From: Pseudomonas sp. StFLB209
Lineage (GTDB): Bacteria; Pseudomonadota; Gammaproteobacteria; Pseudomonadales; Pseudomonadaceae
NCBI RefSeq assembly: GCF_000829415.1
Contig: NZ_AP014637.1
Span: 3,613,001-3,677,000 of the forward strand
DNA: 64,000 bases
Direction of reading: 5' to 3'
The position numbers and the translations under genes were made by a program. Each line of letters starts with the position of its first letter. Position 1 is the first letter of the stretch. The notes below the pieces were generated by a model, which worked only from the letters and a program-made list of their open reading frames with translations, searched no databases and was not told the DNA's origin. Below, piece after piece: positions 1 through 9,251 of the stretch.

Positions 1-1
1 C

Positions 2-247
2 TTTCCGGTGCTGAGCCTGGCGCCGGAGCAGCTTTCGCGTTATCGCCTGCGGCGTTCAAAGCGTGAAGACCATTTTTGTACGGCCGAAGTCGCCGCATTG
101 TGTTTGGAGCTGGCCGGGGATGTCGAGGCGAGCCATGTGCTGGATGCCTGGCTGGATGTTTTCACTGCCCACTATCTGGGTGCCAAGTTCCAGCGGCCAA
201 TTGATCCTGACGATGCGGCGCACAGTCTGGTGAAAGGCTTTCGGTAA
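2..247 (+). CDS. Hypothetical protein, C-terminal fragment
   Basis: The frame is already open at the left edge, so the start lies outside the window and only the last 81 codons are visible. The visible part is soluble and helix-rich, with a cluster of basic residues near its start and no cysteine motif or membrane segment. I do not recognise the family. It lies 199 bp upstream of the response-regulator gene on the same strand. The reading frame is supported mainly by length and by Pseudomonas-like GC-rich third positions. Confidence 0.5.
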   Translation, partial: FPVLSLAPEQLSRYRLRRSKREDHFCTAEVAALCLELAGDVEASHVLDAWLDVFTAHYLGAKFQRPIDPDDAAHSLVKGFR

Positions 248-446
248 TATATAAGCGTGCATCAAGAGGCTAATTGCCATCTTCTGGCGGGTATCTCGCT
301 TGACCCGCACCGGATGGCTGGGCATTCTTGGCGCCGCCCTGAGGCTTGATTTTCCGGGCGTGGTTCGCTGGGGCAATGGAGAGTGGCCGGCATCTCCCGG
401 ATGCCTTGTTGAGTACCCGTACTCACTATAAGAACAGGATCAGACC

Positions 447-1094
447 ATGACCTACGATATCTTGATCGCCGATGATCACCCGCTGTTTCGCAGTGCCTTG
501 CATCAGGCCCTGAGCCTGGGGCTTGGCCCTGAGGTGAGACTGGTCGAGGCCGAGAGCATCGCGCAGATCGAGGCGCATCTGCAAGGCAAGACCGACTGGG
601 ATCTGGTTCTGCTGGATCTGAACATGCCGGGCGCCTATGGCTTTTCCGGTCTGGTATTGCTGCGTGGGCAATATCCGCAGATTCCGGTGGTGATGGTCTC
701 GGCTCAGGAAGAGGCCGCGATTGTCGTACGTTCCCGTGAGTTCGGTGCCAGTGGTTTCATTCCCAAGTCGAGTCCTCTGCAGACGATCCAGCAGGCAGTG
801 CGTGCCGTGCTTGACGGCGATACCTGGTGGCCGCCGCAGGCCGATGAGCCGGTCAGTGTCTCGGCTGAAGCCAAGGCCGCCAGCGCCGGTCTGGCCAGCC
901 TGACACCCCAGCAGTTTCGGGTTTTGACCATGGTTTGTGAGGGGCTGCTCAACAAGCAGATCGCCTTCGAACTCAATGTATCGGAAGCAACCATCAAGGC
1001 CCATGTGACCGCCATCTTCCGTAAGCTCGGTGTGCGTACCCGCACCCAGGCGGCGCTGTTGCTGCAACAGCTGGAATCAATTGCGGCGCACTGA
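447..1094 (+). CDS. erdR: LuxR-family response regulator, ErdR type
   Basis: A two-domain transcription factor of 215 residues. The receiver domain (about 1-125) shows the paired acidic residues in ADDHPLF near residue 9 and the phospho-acceptor Asp in LDLNMPG near residue 55. The C-terminal LuxR helix-turn-helix (about 150-210) contains LTPQQFRVL and NVSEATIKAHV. In Pseudomonas the family member ErdR takes part in ethanol and acetate utilisation control; that assignment rests on overall similarity and on the dgkA neighbour, which matches PA3604-PA3603 and PP_1635-PP_1636. No sensor kinase gene is adjacent, so its phosphodonor is not shown here. Confidence 0.85.
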   Translation: MTYDILIADDHPLFRSALHQALSLGLGPEVRLVEAESIAQIEAHLQGKTDWDLVLLDLNMPGAYGFSGLVLLRGQYPQIPVVMVSAQEEAAIVVRSREFGASGFIPKSSPLQTIQQAVRAVLDGDTWWPPQADEPVSVSAEAKAASAGLASLTPQQFRVLTMVCEGLLNKQIAFELNVSEATIKAHVTAIFRKLGVRTRTQAALLLQQLESIAAH

Positions 1095-1169
1095 TCGCAC
1101 CACAGGTTCACGTTTTTTTGACTGAGCCTCGCTTAGCTTCCCTCATCCTTTCTGCATGGCAGTTTTTGT

Positions 1170-1538
1170 ATGTTGTCGCCTTTCAAGGGCCAGACCGGCC
1201 TTAAACGTGTTCTCAATGCTGCGGGCTATTCATTCGATGGTCTTAGCGCAGCCTTCAAGGGCGAAGCCGCTTTTCGTCAACTGGTCTTGCTCAATGTGCT
1301 GTTGATTCCGCTGGCATTCTTGCTTGATGTCAGTCGTGGCGAGCGGGCGCTGCTGATTGCTGTGTGCTTGCTGGCGCTGATTGTCGAATTGCTCAACTCG
1401 GCGGTGGAAGCGGCGATTGACCGTATCTCTCTGGATCTGCATCCGTTGTCCAAGAACGCCAAGGACATGGGCAGCGCCGCGCAACTGGTAGCCCTGAGCA
1501 TGATCGCCGCAGTATGGATGGTGGTGTTGCTCGGCTGA
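1170..1538 (+). CDS. dgkA: Diacylglycerol kinase
   Basis: A small integral membrane kinase of 122 residues, the usual length of the prokaryotic family. It phosphorylates diacylglycerol released by membrane-derived oligosaccharide synthesis to phosphatidic acid and so returns it to phospholipid synthesis at the inner membrane. Three hydrophobic segments are visible (about 34-50, 58-75 and 100-121). The family signature sits between the second and third: ELLNSAVEAAIDR followed by HPLSKNAKDMGSAA. It lies 75 bp after erdR on the same strand. Confidence 0.93.
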   Translation: MLSPFKGQTGLKRVLNAAGYSFDGLSAAFKGEAAFRQLVLLNVLLIPLAFLLDVSRGERALLIAVCLLALIVELLNSAVEAAIDRISLDLHPLSKNAKDMGSAAQLVALSMIAAVWMVVLLG

Positions 1539-1544
1539 AGCCTT

Positions 1545-2477
1545 TTAGTCTTGATAAAGGCTTGGCAACACAATCTGGTCGCTGCGCTGGACACCGGCGG
1601 TGAACGCGCGGCACAGCTCAAGAAACTCGCGCATGGCCGAGGTCTGGTATTTCTGTTTGTGCCAGATGAAATAGAACTGCCTGGACAGATCCAGCTCTGG
1701 AGTGTCCAGCGCCACCAGGCTGCCGCGCCGAAACGCATCGCGCAGTGCCAGCCTGGAAATGCAACCAATCCCCAGCCCTGATTCAACTGCGCGTTTGATG
1801 GCCTCGGTGTGCTCCAGTTCCAGACGCACGTTAAGACCGTTACGATGATGACGCATGGCCTGGTCGAAAGTCAGGCGAGTACCTGAACCCTGTTCGCGCA
1901 GAATCCATGCTTCACGGGTCAGCTCTTCCAGGTTCGCCCGGCCTTGTCGGGCCAGTGGGTGTTGTGGGGCGCAGAACACCACCAGTTCATCCTCGACCCA
2001 GGACTGCACTTCAATGTCCGGATGGCTGCAGTCGCCTTCAATCAGGCCCAGATCAATTTCATAATGGGCCACCTGCTGTACAACATGCGCGGTGTTCTGC
2101 ACATGCAGCTTGACCTGGCTTTCCGGGTGGCGCTGCATGAAGCCGCCGATCAATAGGGTCGCCAGATAATTGCCGATGGTCAGCGTGGCACCCACCGCCA
2201 GCGAACCGAAGCCGGATTTACCGTTGAGCAGGTCTTCGATTTCCTTGGCCTGGTCGAGCAGGGCCACAGCCTGCGGCAGCAACTGGCGCCCAGTCGCGTT
2301 AAGGCTCAGGCGCTTGCCGGCACGGTCAAACAACTGGCAGCTCGACTGGCGCTCCAGTTCGGTAATCGAAGTGCTGGCCGCTGACTGCGACAGCGACAGC
2401 ATGACCGCAGCTTTGGACACGCTTTCCTGCTGCGCGACGGCGACGAAGACTTGAAGCTGGCGGAGAGTAAATCGCAT
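1545..2477 (-). CDS. finR: LysR-type regulator, FinR
   Basis: A LysR-type regulator of 310 residues: winged helix-turn-helix at the N terminus (MRFTLRQLQVFVAVAQQESV, then LSLSQSAASTSITELE) and a co-inducer binding domain from about residue 90. I place the start at 2477 rather than at the upstream Met at 2552, because the protein then begins exactly with the LysR HTH. It is divergent from fpr with 123 bp between the start codons. In P. putida FinR activates the fpr gene under superoxide stress; the same divergent pair is seen here, so the same role is inferred. Confidence 0.88.
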   Translation of the reverse strand: MRFTLRQLQVFVAVAQQESVSKAAVMLSLSQSAASTSITELERQSSCQLFDRAGKRLSLNATGRQLLPQAVALLDQAKEIEDLLNGKSGFGSLAVGATLTIGNYLATLLIGGFMQRHPESQVKLHVQNTAHVVQQVAHYEIDLGLIEGDCSHPDIEVQSWVEDELVVFCAPQHPLARQGRANLEELTREAWILREQGSGTRLTFDQAMRHHRNGLNVRLELEHTEAIKRAVESGLGIGCISRLALRDAFRRGSLVALDTPELDLSRQFYFIWHKQKYQTSAMREFLELCRAFTAGVQRSDQIVLPSLYQD

Positions 2478-2600
2478 ATCTATATAACCGATAACCCATA
2501 TCTTGATAATCCAGTTAACAGATATTGTGTCTGCCACTAGAATGGCGCGCAATAGTGCCTGTGCTGGCGTGGATGATTTTTTTCAGGAGTTTTCCCGTAC

Positions 2601-3380
2601 ATGAGTAACATGTATCACGAGCGTGTCCTCAGTGTTCATCATTGGAACGACACCCTCTTCAGCTTCAAGTGCACCCGGGACCCAGGTCTGCGTTTCGAGA
2701 ACGGTCAATTCGTCATGATCGGTCTGCAGCAGCCCACCGGGCGTCCGCTGATGCGTGCCTACTCTGTCGCCAGCCCGAACTGGGAAGAGCATCTGGAATT
2801 TTTCAGCATCAAGGTGCCGGACGGCCCGCTGACATCGCAGCTGCAGCACCTCAAGGAAGGCGACGAGATCCTGATCAGCAAAAAGCCTACCGGTACCCTG
2901 GTCCTCGACGACCTGCTGCCGGGCAAGCATCTGTACCTGCTGAGCACCGGCACTGGCCTGGCGCCATTCATGAGCGTCATCCAGGATCCGGAAACCTACG
3001 AGCGCTTCGACAAGGTCATTCTGGTGCACGGCGTGCGTTGGGTCAGCGAAGTGGCTTACCACGAGTTCATCACCGAAATCCTGCCACAGAACGAGTTCTT
3101 CGGTGAGGCGGTGCGTGAAAAACTGATCTACTACCCGACCGTGACCCGCGAGCCTTATCATAATCAGGGCCGTCTGACCGACCTGATGCGCAGTGGCAAA
3201 CTGTTCGAAGACATCGGCCTGCCGCCGATCAATCCACAGGACGACCGTGCCATGCTGTGCGGCAGCCCGAGCATGCTGGATGAAACCAGCGAAGTGCTCG
3301 ACAGCTTCGGCCTGAAAGTTTCGCCGCGCATGCGCGAGCCGGGCGACTACCTGATCGAGCGTGCTTTCGTCGAGAAGTAA
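2601..3380 (+). CDS. fpr: Ferredoxin/flavodoxin-NADP+ reductase
   Basis: An FAD enzyme of 259 residues, the usual bacterial length. It exchanges electrons between NADPH and ferredoxin or flavodoxin and supports iron-sulphur repair and oxidative-stress defence. The FAD-binding beta-barrel shows RAYSVASP near residue 53 and SIKVPDGPLTS. The NADP-binding half shows STGTGLAPFMS near residue 115, LVHGVRW, and MLCGSPSML near residue 217. It is divergently arranged with finR and ends in a strong hairpin terminator. Confidence 0.96.
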   Translation: MSNMYHERVLSVHHWNDTLFSFKCTRDPGLRFENGQFVMIGLQQPTGRPLMRAYSVASPNWEEHLEFFSIKVPDGPLTSQLQHLKEGDEILISKKPTGTLVLDDLLPGKHLYLLSTGTGLAPFMSVIQDPETYERFDKVILVHGVRWVSEVAYHEFITEILPQNEFFGEAVREKLIYYPTVTREPYHNQGRLTDLMRSGKLFEDIGLPPINPQDDRAMLCGSPSMLDETSEVLDSFGLKVSPRMREPGDYLIERAFVEK

Positions 3381-3392
3381 GCCCTGCGTAAT

Positions 3393-3428
3393 AAAAAACC
3401 GCCGTTTCGTCAGAACCGGCGGTTTTTT
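3393..3428 (+). terminator. Rho-independent terminator of fpr
   Basis: A 12-bp inverted repeat (AAAAAACCGCCG paired with CGGCGGTTTTTT) with an intervening loop of 12 nt. Its T tract on the plus strand serves fpr, and the A tract gives a T tract on the other strand for the convergent tsaA gene, so it is probably bidirectional. Confidence 0.9.
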
Positions 3429-3440
3429 TGTGCCTGTTCG

Positions 3441-4136
3441 TCAGGCTGAAAGCACAACCTCAAGCACCCGAATGACCCCGGCCTGCGGGTAGTGCCAACG
3501 TACATCCAGATCCCAGAACTGTGCGCCGTAGCGGCGTTCTGGGGACGGGGTCTGATAGGCCGGCTTCGGATCCTGCGCCAGGCATTGTTCGATCAATTCC
3601 ACCAGCGGCTCTGCCAGCCGTTGAGCGTGCTCATGGGCCTGTTGCAAGGCATCGTCCTGCCATAGCACCGCAATCAACGAGGGCGCGGCGCTGGCCATGC
3701 CATTGTGAGCGTCGGGGATGCTGTCGGCGTAAGGCACATAGGGTTTGATATCCAGCACCGGTGTACCGTCGAGCAGGTCAATGCCCGACAGCCACAGGCG
3801 GCCGGGTTCGACCTTGTCCAGGCGCACCACCGACTGGCCGATGCCGTTGGGCCGGTGGGTCGCCCGGGTGGCGAACACCCCCATGCTCTGGTTGCCGCCC
3901 AGGCGTGGTGGCCTGACCTTCAGCCGCGGCGTTTGTTCCAGCGCCTGATGGAAGACGAACAGCAGCCAGACATGGCTGATCTGCTCCAGCCCCTGCACGG
4001 CATCGCCCTGATCGAAGGGCGGTAGCAGCTCCAGAACCCCCCGCGCCGCCGGCGCCAATTGTGGCTGACGGGGGATGGCGAACTTCTCCTTGAAACAGGA
4101 GCGGACGATACCGACCGGTGAAACCTGATAACTCAT
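3441..4136 (-). CDS. tsaA: tRNA (N6-threonylcarbamoyladenosine37-N6)-methyltransferase TrmO/TsaA
   Basis: A protein of 231 residues in the TsaA/YaeB/TrmO family, which uses S-adenosylmethionine to methylate N6 of t6A37 in certain threonine tRNAs. The family beta-barrel is visible: PVGIVRSCFKEKF at the N terminus, the LEQISHVWLLFVFH segment near residue 50, and ATHRPNGIGQSVV near residue 92. The start ATG overlaps the stop of the upstream DUF1456 gene by 4 bp, so the two are translationally coupled. Confidence 0.9.
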   Translation of the reverse strand: MSYQVSPVGIVRSCFKEKFAIPRQPQLAPAARGVLELLPPFDQGDAVQGLEQISHVWLLFVFHQALEQTPRLKVRPPRLGGNQSMGVFATRATHRPNGIGQSVVRLDKVEPGRLWLSGIDLLDGTPVLDIKPYVPYADSIPDAHNGMASAAPSLIAVLWQDDALQQAHEHAQRLAEPLVELIEQCLAQDPKPAYQTPSPERRYGAQFWDLDVRWHYPQAGVIRVLEVVLSA

Positions 4137-4603
4137 GGCTGAGCAGGGCGCAGGCGCTGGGCGAGACCTTTGAGGAAGTTGCGCAGCAACTGATCACCGC
4201 ACTCGCGATAGTTGTTGTGGCCGACCTTGCGAAACAACGCGCTGAGTTCCGGCTTGGAGACCGGGAAGCCGGTGGCATCGAGAATCGCGTGCAGGTCTTC
4301 TTCCTTGAGTTCGAACGCCACCCGCAGTTTTTTCAGCACCAGATTATTGGTGACCGGCAGCTCGATGGGCGGCGCCAGCCGGCTTTGGTCCTTGCCGCGT
4401 TTGTAATAGACCAGGCCATCGAGAAAGTGCGCCATGACCGTGTCCGGGCAGCGGACAAAGCCTTCTTCCTCTTCGCGCTTGATCCAGCCGGCCACTTCGG
4501 CGCGGGTTACGGTCTGGTCGGCCAGTTTCAGAATCTCGACGATCTTGTTGTCGCCGGCCGCCAGGATGTAGCGCACGCTGCGCAGGATATCGTTGTTAAG
4601 CAT
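4133..4603 (-). CDS. YehS-like DUF1456 family protein
   Basis: A soluble protein of 156 residues made of two DUF1456 repeats. The first begins LRSVRYILAAGDNKIVEILKL and the second begins VLKKLRVAFELKEEDLHAIL; each carries the small helical SKPELSALFRK or TRAEVAGWIKRE motif. The biochemical function of the family is unknown. It sits between an rRNA pseudouridine synthase and a tRNA methyltransferase, and its last codons overlap tsaA by 4 bp, which suggests a shared transcript. Confidence 0.85.
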   Translation of the reverse strand: MLNNDILRSVRYILAAGDNKIVEILKLADQTVTRAEVAGWIKREEEEGFVRCPDTVMAHFLDGLVYYKRGKDQSRLAPPIELPVTNNLVLKKLRVAFELKEEDLHAILDATGFPVSKPELSALFRKVGHNNYRECGDQLLRNFLKGLAQRLRPAQP

Positions 4604-4627
4604 GGTGAAAGGTCCAGTGAAGCGATT

Positions 4628-5341
4628 TCAGAATTTTTCCCGGCTACTCAGGTAGCGCCATTGTCCTTCAGGCAGCTTGCCCATTGACACGGTGCCAATG
4701 CGCAGCCGGCGTAAGCTGACAATCTGCACGCCGACTGCCGCGCACAGTTGCGCGACGAGATCCGGTTGCGGGTTTTTCATGGCCAGGCGCAGGCGATTTT
4801 CGCTTTGCCAGCTAGCCTTGACGGCAGGCAGTTCCTTACCTTTCCAGGTGACACCATGGTTCAGGCGGTTGAGGCCGTGAGCGACCATCTCGCCGCTGAC
4901 CTGGACAAGATATTCCTGCTCGATCTTGCTGCGATCGTCGGTCAGCTTGCGCAGGGTTTTCCAGTCCTGGCTGAACACCACCAGGCCGCTGGCGTTGTCC
5001 TGCAGAGTGGAAATGGCCTTCTGGCGCAGAAAGTGCCCCTTGAGCACGCGTTTACCGAAGCTCAGTTCATTGCACAAGGTGCCCGGTGTGATCGACTGCA
5101 GCGCAGCGTCAAGGCTCATGCCTGCCGGTTTGTGCAGGATCAGGGTCACGGGATCCGGGGCGGTGGCCTTGGCATCGGCGTTCAGTTCGACCTTCTGCTG
5201 GGCGGTGACCTTCAATTGCGGCTCTTCGATCACCTCGCCGTCGACAGTCACCCAGCCGCCTTCGATGTAAAGCTCGGCCTCCCGGCGCGAACAGCCGGTC
5301 AGCTCGATAAGGCGTTTGGAGAGGCGTATAGGGTCTGACAT
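4628..5341 (-). CDS. rRNA pseudouridine synthase (RsuA/RluB/E/F family)
   Basis: A protein of 237 residues with an N-terminal S4 RNA-binding domain (RLSKRLIELTGCSRREAELYI, about 5-60) followed by the pseudouridine synthase domain (LILHKPAGMS). The catalytic Asp lies in STLQDNASGLVVFS near residue 115, in the place of the usual RLDxxTxGL motif. Here the Arg before the Leu is replaced and Asn-Ala-Ser follows, an atypical form of the motif. It modifies a uridine in ribosomal RNA; which one cannot be told from the sequence. It lies 24 bp upstream of the DUF1456 gene on the same strand. Confidence 0.85.
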   Translation of the reverse strand: MSDPIRLSKRLIELTGCSRREAELYIEGGWVTVDGEVIEEPQLKVTAQQKVELNADAKATAPDPVTLILHKPAGMSLDAALQSITPGTLCNELSFGKRVLKGHFLRQKAISTLQDNASGLVVFSQDWKTLRKLTDDRSKIEQEYLVQVSGEMVAHGLNRLNHGVTWKGKELPAVKASWQSENRLRLAMKNPQPDLVAQLCAAVGVQIVSLRRLRIGTVSMGKLPEGQWRYLSSREKF

Positions 5342-5410
5342 TGCTGGTAACCGTTGAAAGAGGTGAATGGCGCAATTGTACGCTGGCTGGCACGCCTGAA
5401 CGTACGGATA

Positions 5411-5851
5411 TCAGCCGCGGCGTGCCAGTGTCATGCGCAACATGGGGTAGGGCTGGCCGAGGCCATCGACGGCTGTACGGCCGCTGATCTTGAAGCCTTG
5501 TTTCTGGTAGAACCCCAAGGCCTTGGGATTCTGTTCGTTGACGTCCAGTTCACGGATACCGAAGTGTTCGATAGCGTGGGCCAGCAGTTGTCGCCCCAGA
5601 CCCTGGCCGCGATAGTCGGCCGCGATGAACAGCATTTGCAGCTTGCCGCCGCTGACGCCGGCAAACCCGTTGATCAACTCGCCGTCACGGGTACAAAACA
5701 GGCTTACCGAATCGAGGTACTGTTCGAACAGCAGCTTCCTCAGCCGGATGATGTAGTGTTCGGGCAGAAACAGGTGAGTGGCACGCACCGAGCCTTCCCA
5801 GACATCGAGCAGGCGCGGATAGTCGTTTTTCTCGGGGATGTAGAAATCCAT
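5411..5851 (-). CDS. GNAT-family N-acetyltransferase
   Basis: A protein of 146 residues with the GNAT fold. The acetyl-CoA binding motif is FIAADYRGQGLGRQLLAHA, followed by LDVNEQNPKALGFYQKQGFK. It resembles the YjaB group; the substrate is unknown. I chose the start at 5851 because AAGGA lies about 8 nt upstream. The longer frame from 5896 would overlap the rimO terminator hairpin. Confidence 0.85.
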   Translation of the reverse strand: MDFYIPEKNDYPRLLDVWEGSVRATHLFLPEHYIIRLRKLLFEQYLDSVSLFCTRDGELINGFAGVSGGKLQMLFIAADYRGQGLGRQLLAHAIEHFGIRELDVNEQNPKALGFYQKQGFKISGRTAVDGLGQPYPMLRMTLARRG

Positions 5852-5883
5852 CTCGCAATCCTTCAACCAGTTGCCGAAAATGA

Positions 5884-5906
5884 AAAGCCCTGCCAATGGC
5901 AGGGCT
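5884..5906 (-). terminator. Rho-independent terminator after rimO
   Basis: The arms AGCCCTGCCA and TGGCAGGGCT form a near-perfect palindrome followed on the minus strand by TTTTCA. It lies 20 bp downstream of the rimO stop codon and upstream of the acetyltransferase start. Confidence 0.85.
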
Positions 5907-5925
5907 CGAAAGCACGCCAGGCGGC

Positions 5926-7260
5926 TTACAGCACTTCAGCCCACAGGTCGTATTCGTCTGCGTCAGTGACCCGGCAGATGATCTTGTCGCCAGGTTTGAC
6001 CGGGCTGTCGTCTTCCAGACCAATGTAGACGTTGCCGTCGATTTCCGGGGCATCGAAGAAGCAGCGGCCGACTGCGCCGCGCTCGTCGACTTCGTCGATC
6101 AATACTTCGATTTCCTTGCCAATCTTCATCTGCAGGCGTGCCGCGCTGATTGCCTGCTGGTGAGCCATGAAGCGATCCCAGCGTTCCTGTTTGACGTCAT
6201 CGGGGACTTCAGGCACGTCCAGGTCATTGGCCGGTGCGCCTTCTACCGGCGAGTACTGGAAGCAGCCGACGCGGTCGAGCTGGGCTTCGGTCAGCCAGTC
6301 GAGCAGGTACTGGAAGTCCTCCTCGGTCTCGCCCGGGAAGCCGACAATAAAGGTCGAGCGGATGATCAGCTCCGGACACTGTTCGCGCCAGTTCTTGATC
6401 CGCGCCAGGGTCTTGTCTTCAAAGGCCGGGCGCTTCATCAACTTGAGTACTTTCGGGCTGGCGTGCTGGAACGGGATATCCAGGTACGGCAGGATCTTGC
6501 CGGCGGCCATCAGCGGGATCAGCTCATCGACGTGCGGGTATGGGTAAACATAGTGCAGGCGAACCCATACGCCCAGAGTGCTCAGGGCCTGGCACAGTTC
6601 GGTCATGCGAGTCTTGACCGGCTGGCCGTTCCAGAAGCCGGTACGATACTTGACGTCCACGCCATAAGCGCTGGTGTCCTGAGAGATGACCAGCAGTTCC
6701 TTGACGCCCGCCTTGACCAAACGCTGCGCTTCGTCCAGTACATCACCCACCGGGCGGCTGACCAGCTTGCCGCGCATCGACGGGATGATGCAGAAGCTGC
6801 AGCTGTGGTTGCAGCCTTCGGAAATCTTCAGGTACGCATAGTGGCGCGGGGTGAGCTTGATGCCTTGCGGTGGCACCAGGTCGATCAGCGGGTTGTGCTC
6901 GTGATTGGGCGGCACCACCTCGTGAACGGCGGTAACCACTTGCTCGTACTGCTGGGGACCGGTGACCGACAGCACGCTCGGGTGCACATTGCGGATCACG
7001 TTCTCGTCGACGCCCATGCAGCCGGTCACGATCACCTTGCCATTCTCGGCAATCGCCTCGCCGATCACTTCCAGCGACTCAGCCTTGGCCGAGTCGATGA
7101 AGCCACAGGTGTTGACCACCACCACATCGGCATCCTGATAGGTCGGCACGACTTCGTAACCTTCCATGCGCAATTGGGTCAGGATGCGTTCGGAGTCTAC
7201 AAGCGCCTTTGGGCACCCTAACGATATCATTCCTACACGTGGGGCCTTCGCTGTCATCAT
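5926..7260 (-). CDS. rimO: Ribosomal protein uS12 Asp methylthiotransferase RimO
   Basis: A radical-SAM enzyme of 444 residues that adds a methylthio group to a conserved Asp of ribosomal protein S12. The MTTase domain carries Cys16, Cys52 and Cys81 for one 4Fe-4S cluster. The radical-SAM motif CNHSCSFC supplies Cys150, Cys154 and Cys157 for the second. A TRAM domain closes the protein ([14 protein letters not shown] onward). The start has two tandem ATG codons and only a weak GAGG 11-14 nt upstream. The prophage begins within about 30 bp of the start codon, so the natural upstream region of this gene has probably been displaced. Confidence 0.96.
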   Translation of the reverse strand: MMTAKAPRVGMISLGCPKALVDSERILTQLRMEGYEVVPTYQDADVVVVNTCGFIDSAKAESLEVIGEAIAENGKVIVTGCMGVDENVIRNVHPSVLSVTGPQQYEQVVTAVHEVVPPNHEHNPLIDLVPPQGIKLTPRHYAYLKISEGCNHSCSFCIIPSMRGKLVSRPVGDVLDEAQRLVKAGVKELLVISQDTSAYGVDVKYRTGFWNGQPVKTRMTELCQALSTLGVWVRLHYVYPYPHVDELIPLMAAGKILPYLDIPFQHASPKVLKLMKRPAFEDKTLARIKNWREQCPELIIRSTFIVGFPGETEEDFQYLLDWLTEAQLDRVGCFQYSPVEGAPANDLDVPEVPDDVKQERWDRFMAHQQAISAARLQMKIGKEIEVLIDEVDERGAVGRCFFDAPEIDGNVYIGLEDDSPVKPGDKIICRVTDADEYDLWAEVL

Positions 7261-7292
7261 AATAGGGTGATCCTCATCAGGGCTTTTTTCTA

Positions 7293-8909
7293 ATGGCTAA
7301 AAACGGCGCGCGAGTATACAGCTATTTGCGCTTTTCTGACCCACGTCAAAGCACAGGCAGTAGTGCCGATCGTCAGTTGCAGTATGCCCAGCGGTGGGCA
7401 GCTGAGAAGAACCTGGTTCTTGATGCTTCCCTTTCGATGCGCGACGAGGGGTTATCGGCTTACCACCAGCGGCATGTTACCCAGGGCGCCCTGGGCGTGT
7501 TTCTCAGAGCGATCGAGGACGGCCGCATCGCAAGTGGATCTGTTCTCATCGTGGAAGGCCTGGACCGGTTAAGTCGTGCAGAGCCGATTCAAGCGCAAGC
7601 GCAACTGGCGCAGATCATCAACGCCGGCATCACTGTAGTGACTGCAAGTGACGGTCGTGAGTACAACCGGGCCAGTCTCAAGGCCCAGCCAATGGACCTG
7701 GTCTATTCGCTCCTGGTCATGATCCGGGCGCATGAAGAATCGGACACAAAGAGCAAGCGCGTGAAGGCGGCGATCCGTCGGCAGTGTGAGGGCTGGCAGA
7801 ACGGAACATTCCGAGGGCAGATCCGGAACGGCACTGATCCTATCTGGTTGACCTGGACAGGAAGTGAATGGCAGTTCGTACCGGAGCGGGTCGCGGCCGT
7901 CAAACGAGCGCTACAGCTGTATCAGGAGGGCAATGGTGCAGTACGAATTGTCAGGGCACTGCACGACGAAGGCCTGGTGTATATGAAGAAAGGCGCAACG
8001 ACGTTACAGATCTACCGCCTGATTCGACTGCAGGCTCTGCGAGGTGCCAAGACGCTCACTATCGACGAAGAACAGTTTGTTCTAGAGGGCTACTACCCAC
8101 GGTTGTTATCGGAGTCAGAATGGGCAGATCTGCAGCAACTGACGGGTGAGCGTTTTCGACGTCGCGGTCATGGTGAAATCCCTGGCATCGTGACGGGGAT
8201 GGGAATCACATATTGCGGCTATTGCGGTACGGTCCTGCTTGGGCAAAACATCATGGGGCGGCCACGCAAAGCTGATGGGTTGGTTGCCGATGGCCACCGC
8301 CGCCTTCACTGTCTTGAGTACAGCCGAGATGCGGGTTGTCCTGCCAGCGGCTCTATCAGTGTCGTGCCAATCGAGCGTGCCTTGCTCAGTTACTGCTCTG
8401 ACCAGATCAACCTGCAGCGTCTCCTGCAGGAGGGCGACGGCGGTCAGGGTGTGCGGCAACAAATCGTGTTGGCCAAGGCCAAGATCGAGAAAATCACCGC
8501 GCAGCTGGACAAAATCACCGATGCGCTGCTGGCCGACGATGACGCCCCGCCTGTGGCTTTCATTCGCAAGGCTCGTGAGCTTGAAGCTCAGCAGGCAGAA
8601 CTCAAGACTGAGATCACACGCCTCGATGGCGAGCTGATAAAGGTTGCCAGGGCCGCGCAACCGGCGAAGGCTGAGCTGTGGTCTGAGTTAGCCGAGCGCG
8701 CTCTGCAGCAAGACACTGATGCGCGGGAGAAGGTGCGTCAGTTGGTAATGGATACGTTTCAACGAATCGTCATCTACATGCGCGGGATCGGATCAAGTGA
8801 CAGAAAGTCGTCGGTGATCGACGTACAGCTGATCTCCCGCACTGGGCAGAACCGCGTTCTGCAGATCAATCGGCGCAGTGGTGCCTGGGTGGCCAGCGAA
8901 GACTGGTGA
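7293..8909 (+). CDS. Large serine recombinase (phage integrase)
   Basis: A protein of 538 residues. The N-terminal resolvase domain shows [11 protein letters not shown] with the catalytic Ser at residue 15, then [13 protein letters not shown]. The central recombinase domain (about 165-290) is followed by a zinc-ribbon with YCGYCG and a later Cys pair. A coiled-coil stretch (about 390-455) leads into the C terminus. Large serine recombinases integrate phages by cutting both att sites with a 2-bp stagger and need a partner directionality factor to excise. The gene lies directly beside the left junction, 32 bp from rimO, as expected for an integrase. Most P2-related phages use a tyrosine integrase instead. 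Confidence 0.92.
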   Translation: MAKNGARVYSYLRFSDPRQSTGSSADRQLQYAQRWAAEKNLVLDASLSMRDEGLSAYHQRHVTQGALGVFLRAIEDGRIASGSVLIVEGLDRLSRAEPIQAQAQLAQIINAGITVVTASDGREYNRASLKAQPMDLVYSLLVMIRAHEESDTKSKRVKAAIRRQCEGWQNGTFRGQIRNGTDPIWLTWTGSEWQFVPERVAAVKRALQLYQEGNGAVRIVRALHDEGLVYMKKGATTLQIYRLIRLQALRGAKTLTIDEEQFVLEGYYPRLLSESEWADLQQLTGERFRRRGHGEIPGIVTGMGITYCGYCGTVLLGQNIMGRPRKADGLVADGHRRLHCLEYSRDAGCPASGSISVVPIERALLSYCSDQINLQRLLQEGDGGQGVRQQIVLAKAKIEKITAQLDKITDALLADDDAPPVAFIRKARELEAQQAELKTEITRLDGELIKVARAAQPAKAELWSELAERALQQDTDAREKVRQLVMDTFQRIVIYMRGIGSSDRKSSVIDVQLISRTGQNRVLQINRRSGAWVASEDW

Positions 8910-8963
8910 CTTCAAACGGCCATTTCAAATGATGGCTTCTTGATACCGTTAGTCGGATATATA

Positions 8964-8979
8964 CTGTTCGTCCATACAG
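8964..8979 (+). promoter_or_regulatory. LexA box
   Basis: CTGT-N8-ACAG (CTGTTCGTCCATACAG), a full match to the invariant bases of the gammaproteobacterial LexA operator. It lies 17 bp before the start of the DUF1654 gene and overlaps a possible -10 element (TATACT at 8960-8965). Confidence 0.7.
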
Positions 8980-8996
8980 TCATGCAAGGAGCTTTC

Positions 8997-9251
8997 ATGT
9001 TGCAGTGTGTTCCAACTGGCAGTGCTACCGACGGGTTCACCTCCTACGAAAACCTGCTTCGTAGGGTCAATCGACAGCTCAATGTCGCCTCTCAAGCTCA
9101 TCGACACACAGTCATCGCCCGACAACCTGATGAATGTATTGGCGATTGGGAGGCGTTCCTGGAACAGCTCGATCTGGAGGACAGTGTGGAGGTTACCCGG
9201 ATAGGGCGCAGCGCAGCGCGACTGCAATGGACAAATCGCCATCCCGGTTGA
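8997..9251 (+). CDS. DUF1654-like small protein, probably SOS-induced
   Basis: A protein of 84 residues that resembles the Pseudomonas DUF1654 family: TSYENLLRRVNRQLN, then TVIARQPDECIGDWEAFLEQL, then VEVTRIGRSAARLQW. The start at 8997 has AAGGAG 6 nt upstream; the frame extends further up but without a ribosome site. The family function is unknown. The LexA box just upstream suggests induction by DNA damage together with the prophage, which makes it a candidate for an early or excision-related role. Confidence 0.65.
   Translation: MLQCVPTGSATDGFTSYENLLRRVNRQLNVASQAHRHTVIARQPDECIGDWEAFLEQLDLEDSVEVTRIGRSAARLQWTNRHPG

Noticed and set aside
7280..7287. GGGCTTTT as the attachment core shared with 40675-40682
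   Set aside because: The second copy is the tail of a terminator hairpin and such words are common; not enough for an att site.
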